From: UBA1189 sp964570685
GTDB lineage: Bacteria; Bacteroidota; Bacteroidia; Bacteroidales; Bacteroidaceae
Length of the DNA: 64,000 nucleotides
Reading direction: 5' to 3'
Assembly (NCBI GenBank): GCA_964570685.1
Contig: CAZMZC010000010.1
Coordinates: 1-64,000, forward strand
Shown here: positions 1 through 7,137 of the stretch, one piece after another
Numbering within the stretch: position 1 is the first letter of the stretch
How the letters are laid out: each line of letters starts with the position of its first letter
The notes under the pieces: generated by a model
Database searches by the model: none
Told to the model about the DNA's origin: nothing
Seen by the model: the letters and a program-made list of their open reading frames with translations, nothing else
Translations under genes and position numbers: made by a program

Positions 1-1
1 A

Positions 2-64
2 AAGAGGCTTGAAGATGCCTCGGAAAGTGAACGGGTATGGAGCGGAATATGCAACTATTTGTAA
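2..64 (+). CDS. C-terminal end of an unknown gene (partial)
   Basis: The second reading frame is open from the window edge and ends in TAA at 62-64, giving about 20 residues ending in CNYL. It is followed 46 bp later by a hairpin terminator on the same strand, which fits a real gene end. The fragment is too short to assign a family, and it could be a chance open frame. Confidence 0.35.
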   Translation, partial: KRLEDASESERVWSGICNYL

Positions 65-109
65 GTTATAATCTCAAATCTACGAAAATAGAATTCTTCC
101 AAGTCTTAT

Positions 110-144
110 AACTTTGCGTCATAACAACGGCGCAAAGTTTTTTT
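110..144 (+). terminator. Rho-independent terminator
   Basis: A 9-bp inverted repeat (AACTTTGCG at 110-118, CGCAAAGTT at 131-139) with a 12-nt loop is followed by a run of T. It sits just after the partial gene at the window edge. Confidence 0.6.
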
Positions 145-205
145 GTATGTACACCCCGTTGTGTAGACAGGATTATGTAGGTTTAACTAGATATCAACAG
201 TATAT

Positions 206-631
206 ATGGCTGACAGAAAGTTTATAGAGTCATTAAACATTGAAGACAATGTCTTTGAGCTGAAGAAGAATAGTACCATTAGTTACCTGGTGCAATACTT
301 TGCTCCATATACAGGGGCTGGGGAATATGAAATTCCTGCTGGTACAAAGTTTTGCATGTATGGACCTATGAGAGATGATGCGATGTATATGGGTATTGTG
401 GGTGATGTTGATAGCAATCTCTTTGAAGCTTTGAAAGAAAAAGAGAAGAAGACAATCCCGCAATTGAGCACAAGGATAACTGGATTCTCTTTCTATATCA
501 CCGAGGAACAAATGGAAGAATTACCCTTGAATTTCATTTCAGGAAGTAGAGAAAGATGCTTGGAGATATTTGAATTGATACGTCAGAACGACAGAGAGTT
601 TGTAACAAAGTTTTTGAATGATAATATATGA
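206..631 (+). CDS. Hypothetical protein, 141 aa
   Basis: A compact soluble protein with no signal peptide or membrane segment. It is rich in charged residues; residues about 20-65 look like alternating short strands and turns, and the C-terminal third (EMEELPLNF onward) looks helical. I recognise no family. It lies 11 bp upstream of a DnaB-like ATPase gene on the same strand, so the two are probably co-transcribed. Coding is supported by length, an ATG start and the tight spacing; function is unknown. Confidence 0.6.
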   Translation: MADRKFIESLNIEDNVFELKKNSTISYLVQYFAPYTGAGEYEIPAGTKFCMYGPMRDDAMYMGIVGDVDSNLFEALKEKEKKTIPQLSTRITGFSFYITEEQMEELPLNFISGSRERCLEIFELIRQNDREFVTKFLNDNI

Positions 632-642
632 TGATAGTGTGA

Positions 643-1485
643 TTGTCTAAAAAATATGAAAATCATCCATTTAAAATAATAAACATGAATACAAAATCTA
701 CAAGAAAACTGCTTACTGGTTTTGAGCCTTTGGATAGTATTATCGGCGGATTTCATTATGGCAACCTGATAACACTGGCAGGAAGGCCATGTATGCGTAC
801 TGATTATTTCGTTTATACGCTGATGCGGTACTGGCTAAGTACAGAAGAGAATGGAGAGGACTTTGTGTTTTTCTCTTTGAAAAACAAAGAAGAATTTGTC
901 ATTCGTCGTATGGGTATACAGTTGACGGAAGATAAGCAAGCTCCTTTGAGATGGACGGCAGAGTACCACATGCGTGGGATAGACCTATCGCTCCTGTGCG
1001 ACAAGATACGTGAATACGCGTGGAAAGAGCAGAAGAGAGTGTTTGTGATAGATAACTTCAACTTTATTGATAAAGGTGAAATCCGTGACCTGCGGCATGA
1101 GAGGCATATAATAGCGAGGGAACTGAGTAGGCTAGCTCACGAACTGGATGTCATCATCATTGTGGATGCTATGCTGTTCTCATATTATATAGAGGAGCGT
1201 GAAGGATTTGAAAGCAAGTATCCTAACTTAGGCGACCTTGGTTATCAAGGGCTTTCAGGCGACTTGGATGTTTATAGTGATATGGTGCTCGGATTTTGGG
1301 TACCAGAGAAATACCATATCTATCAAAATGAGAGGGGCGAGGACTTGCGTGGAATATTGGAAATTGAGGTACTGAAGAATGTGAACGATGACTATAGTGA
1401 GGGACGTAGGATCTCTTTGTATATGAATGGAGATACACTATGTACAAGAGGATCCGATAAAGCGTCAAGATTTGAATCCTTTTAA
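643..1485 (+). CDS. DnaB-like RecA-fold protein with degenerate Walker A
   Basis: The protein resembles the C-terminal RecA-like domain of DnaB replicative helicases: a 'TGFEPLDSIIGGFHYGNLI' stretch, then the P-loop position, a Walker B-like strand (RVFVIDNFNF) and a later 'DLGYQGLSGDLDVYSDMVLGF' segment similar to the DnaB strand that precedes the arginine finger. The P-loop reads AGRPCMRTDY, so the GKT/GKS nucleotide-binding triad is lost and ATP hydrolysis is doubtful. The start is TTG at 643 or ATG at 685; neither has a clear ribosome site. The tail appears broken: from 1469 another frame encodes a plausible continuation (DLNPFNSKATGPF, stop, then GRSLTLQTDDSGFTKERI). It may be a decaying accessory or mobile-element gene. 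Confidence 0.6.
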   Translation: MSKKYENHPFKIINMNTKSTRKLLTGFEPLDSIIGGFHYGNLITLAGRPCMRTDYFVYTLMRYWLSTEENGEDFVFFSLKNKEEFVIRRMGIQLTEDKQAPLRWTAEYHMRGIDLSLLCDKIREYAWKEQKRVFVIDNFNFIDKGEIRDLRHERHIIARELSRLAHELDVIIIVDAMLFSYYIEEREGFESKYPNLGDLGYQGLSGDLDVYSDMVLGFWVPEKYHIYQNERGEDLRGILEIEVLKNVNDDYSEGRRISLYMNGDTLCTRGSDKASRFESF

Positions 1486-1603
1486 TTCTAAAGCTACAGG
1501 GCCTTTTTAAGGCCGAAGCCTGACGCTGCAAACCGATGATTCGGGATTTACCAAGGAAAGGATTCTTGAAATAGTGAGGGAGCATCCTGAAATCAAAGCA
1601 TAG
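1469..1603 (+). pseudogene. Probable frameshifted C-terminal remnant of the DnaB-like gene
   Basis: In the frame shifted relative to the upstream gene, 1469-1507 encodes DLNPFNSKATGPF, then an in-frame TAA at 1508, then 1511 onward encodes GRSLTLQTDDSGFTKERILE and continues to EHPEIKA before a stop. The composition is protein-like and there is no start codon. The simplest reading is an old tail of the preceding gene, lost through a frameshift near 1465 and a nonsense mutation. Chance coding cannot be excluded. Confidence 0.35.
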
Positions 1604-1631
1604 TAGACACTCAAATCTTTGCCGTATTTCC

Positions 1632-1687
1632 ACCCAATCCCCAAGGCGAGTGAAAAAAACGCAGCCATGAGCGATTGGAAATTCCAG
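1632..1687 (+). repeat. Dispersed ~55-bp repeat, copy 1
   Basis: Shares the core 'CCCAATCCCCAAGGC', 'GAAAA(A/G)AACGCAGCCA' and 'GATTGGAAATTC' blocks with copies at 2781-2838 and 3324-3381, all in the same orientation. Copies 1 and 2 bracket the Fic gene. Confidence 0.6.
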
Positions 1688-1688
1688 T

Positions 1689-1741
1689 TTACACCGCCAT
1701 TTGACAGCTTTTACACCGCCACAAAGGTTTTTACACCGCCA
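1689..1741. repeat. Three copies of TTACACCGCCA at the end of the Fic gene
   Basis: TTACACCGCCA occurs at 1689-1699, 1711-1721 and 1731-1741, spaced 22 and 20 bp. The last copy is the Fic gene's own final codons and stop (reverse strand GTG GCG GTG TAA). The two others therefore look like tandem duplications of the gene tail, or protein-binding repeats. Confidence 0.55.
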
Positions 1742-2684
1742 CGTAACCTCCTTTTTTGGCTACACCTTGGAATACTATCTGTTGTTTCTCGGTCAATATC
1801 TTCAGGTAGCGCTGCGTAGTTCTAAGGCTACGCCCCAAGCGTTCGGCCAGTGTGGGAGCATTCAAGCCCGGGTGTCGGGTGATGGTTTGCAATAGCAAAG
1901 CTTCGAAAGGTATGGCTTCGGGCACAGGTTGGGTTTCACGGAACAGGCGCAATATGTCCATCTGTGTCATAATGATGCGGTCAATAATAAAGTCTATAAA
2001 TACCTGTTCGTCGGTGTGTGCTCTCTCTAATGCAGCGATGTACTCAGAGCGTGTGATGGCGGGAATAATGGCAATATTGTACTCGTTTCGCATCAAGGAC
2101 AGGTTCATCAGCAGTCGTGCCATACGACCGTTCCCATCGACAAAGGGGTGGATGAATACAAATCGCTTGTGCAGCTCGGCTGCAAGGATGACTGGGTGTA
2201 GCTTGCCTTCGTTGTTGTTGTACCACTGTAGTAGCTGCTGCATCCGTTTACCAATTTCGGCTACAGGAGCTACGGCATATCGGCTTCCACTGATAAACAC
2301 TGGTACTTGGCGATATTTGCCTGCTCGCTGAGGGTCTATTTGTTGATAGAACAATTGATGCAGATGACAGATAATATCTTCTGTGAGTGGCGCCTGATAG
2401 CTCAAGTCGTAAAGATAATCATATGCTTGGGCATGTCCTACAGCTTCATATACATCGCGCAGGGGCTTGCCTTCAATGGTTAGTCCATCCTCGATTATCA
2501 CTTTGGTCTCTGACTCGGTAAGGCTATTGCCTTCCAATGCGTTACTCGTATAGGTCAATCCTACACGATAATATTCACGCAAAGACTTTAACGTATCATC
2601 GGACAAAGGCCGATATGCCCATAGCTGTTGCTGACATTTATCGCATTGCGACAATTTGTTTTGTAATTCTATGGACAGTCTCAT
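1731..2684 (-). CDS. Fic family protein (AMP-transferase), class II with wHTH tail
   Basis: A 317-aa Fic protein. The catalytic loop HPFVDGNGRMAR starts at His179 and matches HPFx(D/E)GN(G/K)RxxR, so AMPylation of target hydroxyl groups is expected from the family. Residues 47-52 read SNALEG, which fits the (S/T)xxxE(G/N) autoinhibitory motif with Glu51; its position N-terminal to the Fic core makes this class II. The last 60 residues (LLLQTITRHPGLNAPTLAERLG...) look like a winged helix-turn-helix, common in stand-alone Bacteroidota Fic proteins. No antitoxin gene is adjacent. Upstream an inverted repeat and a TACCTTTA element suggest regulation. It is flanked by repeats at 1632 and 2781, consistent with an inserted unit. 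Confidence 0.9.
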   Translation of the reverse strand: MRLSIELQNKLSQCDKCQQQLWAYRPLSDDTLKSLREYYRVGLTYTSNALEGNSLTESETKVIIEDGLTIEGKPLRDVYEAVGHAQAYDYLYDLSYQAPLTEDIICHLHQLFYQQIDPQRAGKYRQVPVFISGSRYAVAPVAEIGKRMQQLLQWYNNNEGKLHPVILAAELHKRFVFIHPFVDGNGRMARLLMNLSLMRNEYNIAIIPAITRSEYIAALERAHTDEQVFIDFIIDRIIMTQMDILRLFRETQPVPEAIPFEALLLQTITRHPGLNAPTLAERLGRSLRTTQRYLKILTEKQQIVFQGVAKKGGYVAV

Positions 2685-2690
2685 TTCTGT

Positions 2691-2728
2691 GGCGATTTGT
2701 CAATCTTCAAAAAATCGCCATAAAGGTA
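2691..2728 (-). promoter_or_regulatory. Fic gene promoter region with inverted repeat
   Basis: GGCGATTT (2691-2698) and AAATCGCC (2712-2719) form an 8-bp inverted repeat 7 bp upstream of the fic start. Just upstream lies TACCTTTA (2721-2728, reverse strand), one base from the Bacteroidota -7 consensus TAnnTTTG. The repeat would overlap the start of transcription, as an operator or a 5'-UTR hairpin would. Confidence 0.4.
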
Positions 2729-2780
2729 CTGAAGTTTTGTGAGAATAGCAAATTTCTCTCTCTTCTGTTTCTCTTCTTTC

Positions 2781-2838
2781 CGCCCAATCCCCAAGGCAAT
2801 CGAAAAGAACGCAGCCACGGAGCATTAGAGAAATTCAG
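2781..2838 (+). repeat. Dispersed ~55-bp repeat, copy 2
   Basis: Same blocks as copy 1 (CGCCCAATCCCCAAGGCAA, GAAAAGAACGCAGCCACGG). It lies about 100 bp upstream of the Fic gene start. Confidence 0.6.
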
Positions 2839-2894
2839 AAAGTAAGGACAGAGCGGGGTAGTGGCACACTTTGTCCCGCGAGTTGTAAAGTCTA

Positions 2895-3262
2895 TACTTC
2901 CGATCTTTGCACCGTGTAAGCAAAGCGTTGATTTTTCCTTACAATATGCTATAAAATTTTTGTACGGGATTTCCTTGCGTTTCGGTTCGTAAAGTCTCCT
3001 TACCCTTCCGCCGTCACGGCGAATATACCCAATAGCGTAGCCCTCGGCTACTCCGAGAATCCACTGTGTAGAGTATCAGGGTCTGTGCCCCGAGATAATT
3101 GTAGGGATATTGAGTCCAGACCTCATAGACGTAGAATTGACCCTCTTTCTTGATGTGCACACCGCTATGATGCATAAGAGAATCAGCACCAATTCACAAA
3201 TCAACTCCACAAAGTCTTCAAGAAATAGACGTAGGCGTATCTTGAAGGCTTTGTGGAGTTTG
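2895..3262 (+). repeat. Left copy of a diverged direct repeat flanking an ATPase gene
   Basis: The gene-free stretch 2685-3461 consists mostly of repeats. Three blocks recur in the same order on the far side of the ATPase gene: 2895-2960 with 5039-5105, 3075-3115 with 5228-5268, and 3190-3262 with 5278-5347. The third block is itself a hairpin (CTCCACAAAG at 3205-3214 pairing with CTTTGTGGAG at 3249-3258). I see no credible gene here; an 88-aa reverse frame at 3076-3342 runs through the repeat. Confidence 0.6.
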
Positions 3263-3323
3263 CTTATACAGAGTTGAGGACTTATCCCAAAGGTTATATA
3301 CCGCTTCATCCTTGCCATATCTC

Positions 3324-3381
3324 CGCCCAATCCCCAAGACAAGTGAAAAGAACGCAGCCACGGACGATTAGGAAAATTCGG
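3324..3381 (+). repeat. Dispersed ~55-bp repeat, copy 3
   Basis: Third copy of the element at 1632 and 2781, same orientation, 80 bp beyond the end of the reverse-strand ATPase gene. Confidence 0.6.
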
Positions 3382-3461
3382 TTTTGATAAGACCTTTGAT
3401 AAAAGGAAAGTGAACTTTTCGTGATTTATGTCAGCCTTTATGAGACGGTAGTTTTGTTTAG

Positions 3462-4874
3462 TTACTCTACAAACAAGTCATCAAGAATAACTTCACTTTG
3501 TACGGTTCCGCTATACATATTCTTTTTAAGTCCGTAGGTGGTTACGAATGTCTGATGTATTGCTTTGCGTGTTTTGGTCGCAGAACGGAAAATCTCAGCA
3601 CGCTCTCGCAAACGTTCATCATACTGCTTGGTGATTTCAAACTCACCTTGTGAGAACTTCATTTCACATAGGTTGATAGTCTGGTCTCTGCGGTCAATGA
3701 GCAGGTCAATTTGTGCTCCATCACCTTTCCATCCGCATATATCACTTTGTACACCATTAATTCCTAATTTCTGCTTAATCTGTCGAATATGATGCAGGCT
3801 TAATTGCTCAAACGAATAACCACTCCATGCTCTGCGAGATGGAGAGTCAATCATGTTTTGCCAATGGTTCTCATCCTGACCGCGATATCCTTTTACATAG
3901 CGGAGGTGAAACAAAGTGAACAAGTCGGTTAATTGATATATAGTGCCTCGCTCTGTCTTGCCAAATGCTGTATATTGACGGATAAAGTCGCAATCGCAGA
4001 GATTACGCAGTGCTTTTGTCAAGGCTCCACCATCTTCTATTTTAGTGGAAGCCATAATCTCAGTACGTGTCAGTCCTGATGCCTTGTTTGCCAACACCTC
4101 AATAATCTGTTTGTGTAATGAGGCCTCGTTGAATAACGAACGGAACAGGAAGTTATACTCTCGTGAAAGTGATGCGTTCTGCACAAAGAATAGATTATCT
4201 ACATTTTGTGTCAGGCTCTTGTCTCGTTCAAGCATTTGAAGGTAAAGAGGTGTGCCGCCAAATATCATATAACATTCTGCTATCTGGTAGCGGTTCCAAT
4301 TTATTCCTCGTGATATGAGGTACTGCTCTGTTTCATAAAGCGAGAATGGGGCGAGGTAGATGCTGCGAGTGGTTCTGTTATACAGTCCACCTTTATCTGA
4401 AAGTACATTCTCACGCATCCAAGTGGTAGCACTACCGCAGACGATAAGTTTCAAGCGATTGTTGGTTGCACCCCAAGAGTTCCAAAAATATTCAAATGCT
4501 TTAATGAATCGGCTCTTTTGAGTGTCCATCCAAGGTAATTCATCAAGAAATACGATAATGGGACTATCTCCACCAATTGATTCAAGATATTCGCGCAACT
4601 GGGCAAACGCATCAAACCAATCTTTGGCAACTTTCCATTTACGGCCGGAATAGTGGTCTAACTGACGAGTGAATTCTCCAAGTTGCTCTTTCTTCGTTCC
4701 TTGATAGATACCGGTGGAGTAGAAACTGAAAGTGTCCTTGAAATATTGTCTTACCAGATAGGTCTTGCCAATACGACGTCTGCCATAAATAGCAATAAGT
4801 TCTGGAGACTCTGATTCAATACGCTGACGCAGAATTTCCTGCTCAGCCTTTCTACCTATAATAACTTCACTCAT
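3462..4874 (-). CDS. AAA ATPase (ATPase_2) with C-terminal DUF234 nuclease-like domain
   Basis: A 470-aa protein. The Walker A motif GRRRIGKT lies at residues 31-38 and Walker B at VFLDELPW. The central region predicts a winged helix (KQIIEVLANKASGLTRTEIMASTK), and the C-terminal DUF234-type domain carries a PD-(D/E)XK-like signature: AQIDLLIDRRD followed by NLCEMKFS. It has two paralogues here, at 32908-34341 and 53369-54799. The family is widespread in Bacteroidota and archaea and its role is unknown; DNA binding or cleavage is only inferred from the fold. The gene stands alone between diverged direct repeats, with an inverted repeat over its promoter. Confidence 0.85.
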   Translation of the reverse strand: MSEVIIGRKAEQEILRQRIESESPELIAIYGRRRIGKTYLVRQYFKDTFSFYSTGIYQGTKKEQLGEFTRQLDHYSGRKWKVAKDWFDAFAQLREYLESIGGDSPIIVFLDELPWMDTQKSRFIKAFEYFWNSWGATNNRLKLIVCGSATTWMRENVLSDKGGLYNRTTRSIYLAPFSLYETEQYLISRGINWNRYQIAECYMIFGGTPLYLQMLERDKSLTQNVDNLFFVQNASLSREYNFLFRSLFNEASLHKQIIEVLANKASGLTRTEIMASTKIEDGGALTKALRNLCDCDFIRQYTAFGKTERGTIYQLTDLFTLFHLRYVKGYRGQDENHWQNMIDSPSRRAWSGYSFEQLSLHHIRQIKQKLGINGVQSDICGWKGDGAQIDLLIDRRDQTINLCEMKFSQGEFEITKQYDERLRERAEIFRSATKTRKAIHQTFVTTYGLKKNMYSGTVQSEVILDDLFVE

Positions 4875-4896
4875 ATTGCAATCACTTAAGTTTATG

Positions 4897-4966
4897 CAAA
4901 GGTAAACAAAATCTTGCGATTCTGTGTCGGTAACTCAATTATTTTTCGACTTACCGACGAAGAATC
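4897..4966 (-). promoter_or_regulatory. Promoter and palindromic operator of the 3462-4874 ATPase gene
   Basis: TACCTTTG (reverse strand, 4897-4904) matches the -7 element. GATTCTGTGTCGGTAA (4918-4933) and TTACCGACGAAGAATC (4951-4966) form an inverted repeat matching at 14 of 16 positions with outer starts 33 bp apart; it lies where the -33 element should be. Confidence 0.55.
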
Positions 4967-5038
4967 GAATTGGCAAATACCAATGGCAAAGCTTCTGGTA
5001 CACTTGCTGAGGAGTAGCGAATTGTCATTTCGTGCACT

Positions 5039-5347
5039 ACTTCCAATCTTTGCACTGTGTAAGCAAAGCATTGATTTCTCCTTACAATATGCTATAAAAT
5101 TTTTAACATGTGCTTGCACAAGTAGAAGTTTCTCAGACGAGCTGAGCGCAAGCATTGGCTGCGCCTCAGGAAATTACAAATGAATTTGCATTTCCGTTCG
5201 GCTTGCACAAACTTTGTACAGGATTTCTCCGCGTATCAGGGACTGTGCCCCGAAATAAGTTTAGGAGAGTTGTTACAATTCACAAATCAACTCCACAAAG
5301 TTTTTAAGAATTACACGTAGGCGTATCTTGAGGACTTTGTGGAGCTG
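5039..5347 (+). repeat. Right copy of the diverged direct repeat
   Basis: Counterpart of 2895-3262. It contains a version of the same hairpin (CTCCACAAAG 5291-5300, CTTTGTGGAG 5335-5344). The stretch 4967-5412 holds no convincing gene; two frames of under 90 codons there overlap the repeats. Confidence 0.6.
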
Positions 5348-5412
5348 TTGTAATGAGCGACCTTCATGTAAGTTTGCAGCTAACAAACTCAAAAACTTGC
5401 AAACCCTAAAAC

Positions 5413-6696
5413 TTACTCTTCGTAGGTCTGATACAGGAAATCGTTGTAGGGGTATTTCTGCACGTGGAGCTCGCGCACGCGATTGTACATCAAGGTCTTG
5501 AGGGCCTCTATATTATCGCGTTCGCGGGCCGAGATGAAGATGCAACTATCGTGCATCTTGGCCATCCAGGTCTGCATGAGCTCTTCGAGCGACACGTTCT
5601 CCTTGGTCTTAGGTGTGAGGTCGTCCTCCTCCTTCGGGGTGAAGGTGTAGGCATCGGTCTTGTTGAAGACGATGATGAGGGGCTTCTCGCTGCATCCGAG
5701 GTCGGCAAGGGTCTTCTCCACCACCTTGATCTGGTCCTCGAAGTCGGGATGCGAGATGTCCACAACGTGGAGCAGGAGGTCGGCCTCACGCACCTCATCG
5801 AGGGTCGACTTGAAGGAGTCTACGAGGTCGGTGGGGAGCTTGCGGATGAAGCCTACGGTATCGGAGAGAAGGAACGGAAGGTTCTCGATGATGACCTTGC
5901 GCACGGTGGTGTCGAGCGTGGCGAAGAGCTTGTTCTCGGCAAACACCTCGCTCTTGGCAAGAAGGTTCATCAGCGTAGACTTGCCCACATTGGTGTATCC
6001 CACGAGGGCCACACGGATGAGGCGACCGCGGTTCTTGCGCTGGGTGGCCTTCTGTTTGTCAATCTCGACCAGTTGCTTCTTGAGCAACGACATACGGTTG
6101 AGGATGATACGGCGGTCCATCTCGAGCTGTGTCTCACCAGGTCCACGCAAGCCTACCGAGCCCTTACCACCACCGGCACCGGAGCCACCACCCTGACGTT
6201 CAAGGTGAGTCCACAGACGGGTGAGTCGGGGCAGCATGTACTTGTATTGTGCCAGCTCCACCTGCGTCTTGGCATTGGCCGTCTGGGCACGCATGGCAAA
6301 GATGTCGAGGATGAGTGAGGTGCGGTCGAGAATCTTCACCTTCAGTTCGGCCTCGATATTGCGGAGCTGCTTGGCCGATAGCTCATCGTCGAAGATGACC
6401 ATACCCACCTCGCGGCTCGGGGGGAGGTTGCCAAACTCATCCTCCTCAGGCTCCTCGGCACAGAGCTCGATGTATTCGCGTATCTCCTGCAGCTTGCCCT
6501 TGCCCACATAAGTCACCGAGTTGGGCGAGTCGAGTTTCTGGGTGAAGCACTTCACCACCTCGGCACCCGCCGTCTCGGCAAGGAAGGCCAGTTCGTCAAG
6601 GTACTCCTGCGTCTTCTGCTCGTTCTGCGTCTGCGTGATGAGACCCACGAGGACGGCGCGTTCGGTCTGCGCCTCAGATATTACAAATTCTTTCAT
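5413..6696 (-). CDS. hflX: GTPase HflX
   Basis: A 427-aa ribosome-associated GTPase of the OBG/HflX family; known members bind the 50S subunit and rescue stalled ribosomes after stress. An N-terminal HflX domain (AVLVGLITQTQNEQ...) is followed by the linker with glycine-rich GSGAGGGKGSVGLRGPGETQLE, then the G domain: G1 GYTNVGKST, G3 DTVGF and G4 NKTD. Length is normal. It is the last gene of a reverse-strand cluster, 17 bp after the small lipoprotein gene, so it is likely co-transcribed with it and the M6 protease. Long forward-strand frames inside it are shadows. Confidence 0.97.
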   Translation of the reverse strand: MKEFVISEAQTERAVLVGLITQTQNEQKTQEYLDELAFLAETAGAEVVKCFTQKLDSPNSVTYVGKGKLQEIREYIELCAEEPEEDEFGNLPPSREVGMVIFDDELSAKQLRNIEAELKVKILDRTSLILDIFAMRAQTANAKTQVELAQYKYMLPRLTRLWTHLERQGGGSGAGGGKGSVGLRGPGETQLEMDRRIILNRMSLLKKQLVEIDKQKATQRKNRGRLIRVALVGYTNVGKSTLMNLLAKSEVFAENKLFATLDTTVRKVIIENLPFLLSDTVGFIRKLPTDLVDSFKSTLDEVREADLLLHVVDISHPDFEDQIKVVEKTLADLGCSEKPLIIVFNKTDAYTFTPKEEDDLTPKTKENVSLEELMQTWMAKMHDSCIFISARERDNIEALKTLMYNRVRELHVQKYPYNDFLYQTYEE

Positions 6697-6713
6697 CTAT
6701 TGTCTGTTTGCAT

Positions 6714-7118
6714 TTACTCGGTGATACCGGGATGTAAGTTGTCGCCAGCCTCGGGAGAACGGGTCAGAGTCTTTACGGTAATCATTTCGGTGCTTCCCAG
6801 CCCTTTCTCGTTCATGGCATAGCCCTTGATATAATAAGTCGTGTTAGGCTTCAGACCTGTGATGACACCGCTGATGACCGATGCTGAATGGGTAGCTTGC
6901 ACCTTCTCTGACTTGCCGTTGTTGACGCTGTTCTTCGATGTGCCGTAGTAGAAACCACAGTCTTCGACACTGCCTTCGGTCACTGTGGTGTGGCAGTATA
7001 CTGCGTCTACGGTAATGCTGTCGGCTATGGTGGCGGTAAGCACGGGGGGCACCTCCGTGCTGCACGAACTCATCGTCAGTAGTATCACTGAAAATAGCGG
7101 GAATAGTATCTTTTTCAT
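6714..7118 (-). CDS. Small lipoprotein with a fibronectin III-like domain
   Basis: A 134-aa protein with a lipoprotein signal (LLTMSSC, Cys19) and one FN3-like domain: ADSITVDAVYCHTTVTEGSVEDCGFYYGTS, ending with the typical GLKPNTTYYIKGYAMNEKG strand-loop seen in Bacteroidota surface lipoproteins. It is probably anchored in the outer membrane. Short gaps on both sides (19 bp from the M6 protease gene, 17 bp to hflX) suggest one operon. Function is unknown. Confidence 0.8.
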   Translation of the reverse strand: MKKILFPLFSVILLTMSSCSTEVPPVLTATIADSITVDAVYCHTTVTEGSVEDCGFYYGTSKNSVNNGKSEKVQATHSASVISGVITGLKPNTTYYIKGYAMNEKGLGSTEMITVKTLTRSPEAGDNLHPGITE

Positions 7119-7137
7119 ATTTGTGGTAGTGTCAAAA

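Noticed and set aside
1731..2684. Fic toxin-antitoxin pair
   Set aside because: No small antitoxin gene is adjacent, and the inhibitory motif is inside the Fic protein itself (class II), so no separate antitoxin is needed.
3076..3342. 88-codon reverse frame in a repeat region
   Set aside because: It runs through repeat and hairpin sequences shared with 5039-5347, where the frame is not conserved.
5464..6318. 284-codon forward-strand open frame
   Set aside because: It is antisense to hflX, which is complete and unmistakable; no domain is seen in the forward frame.
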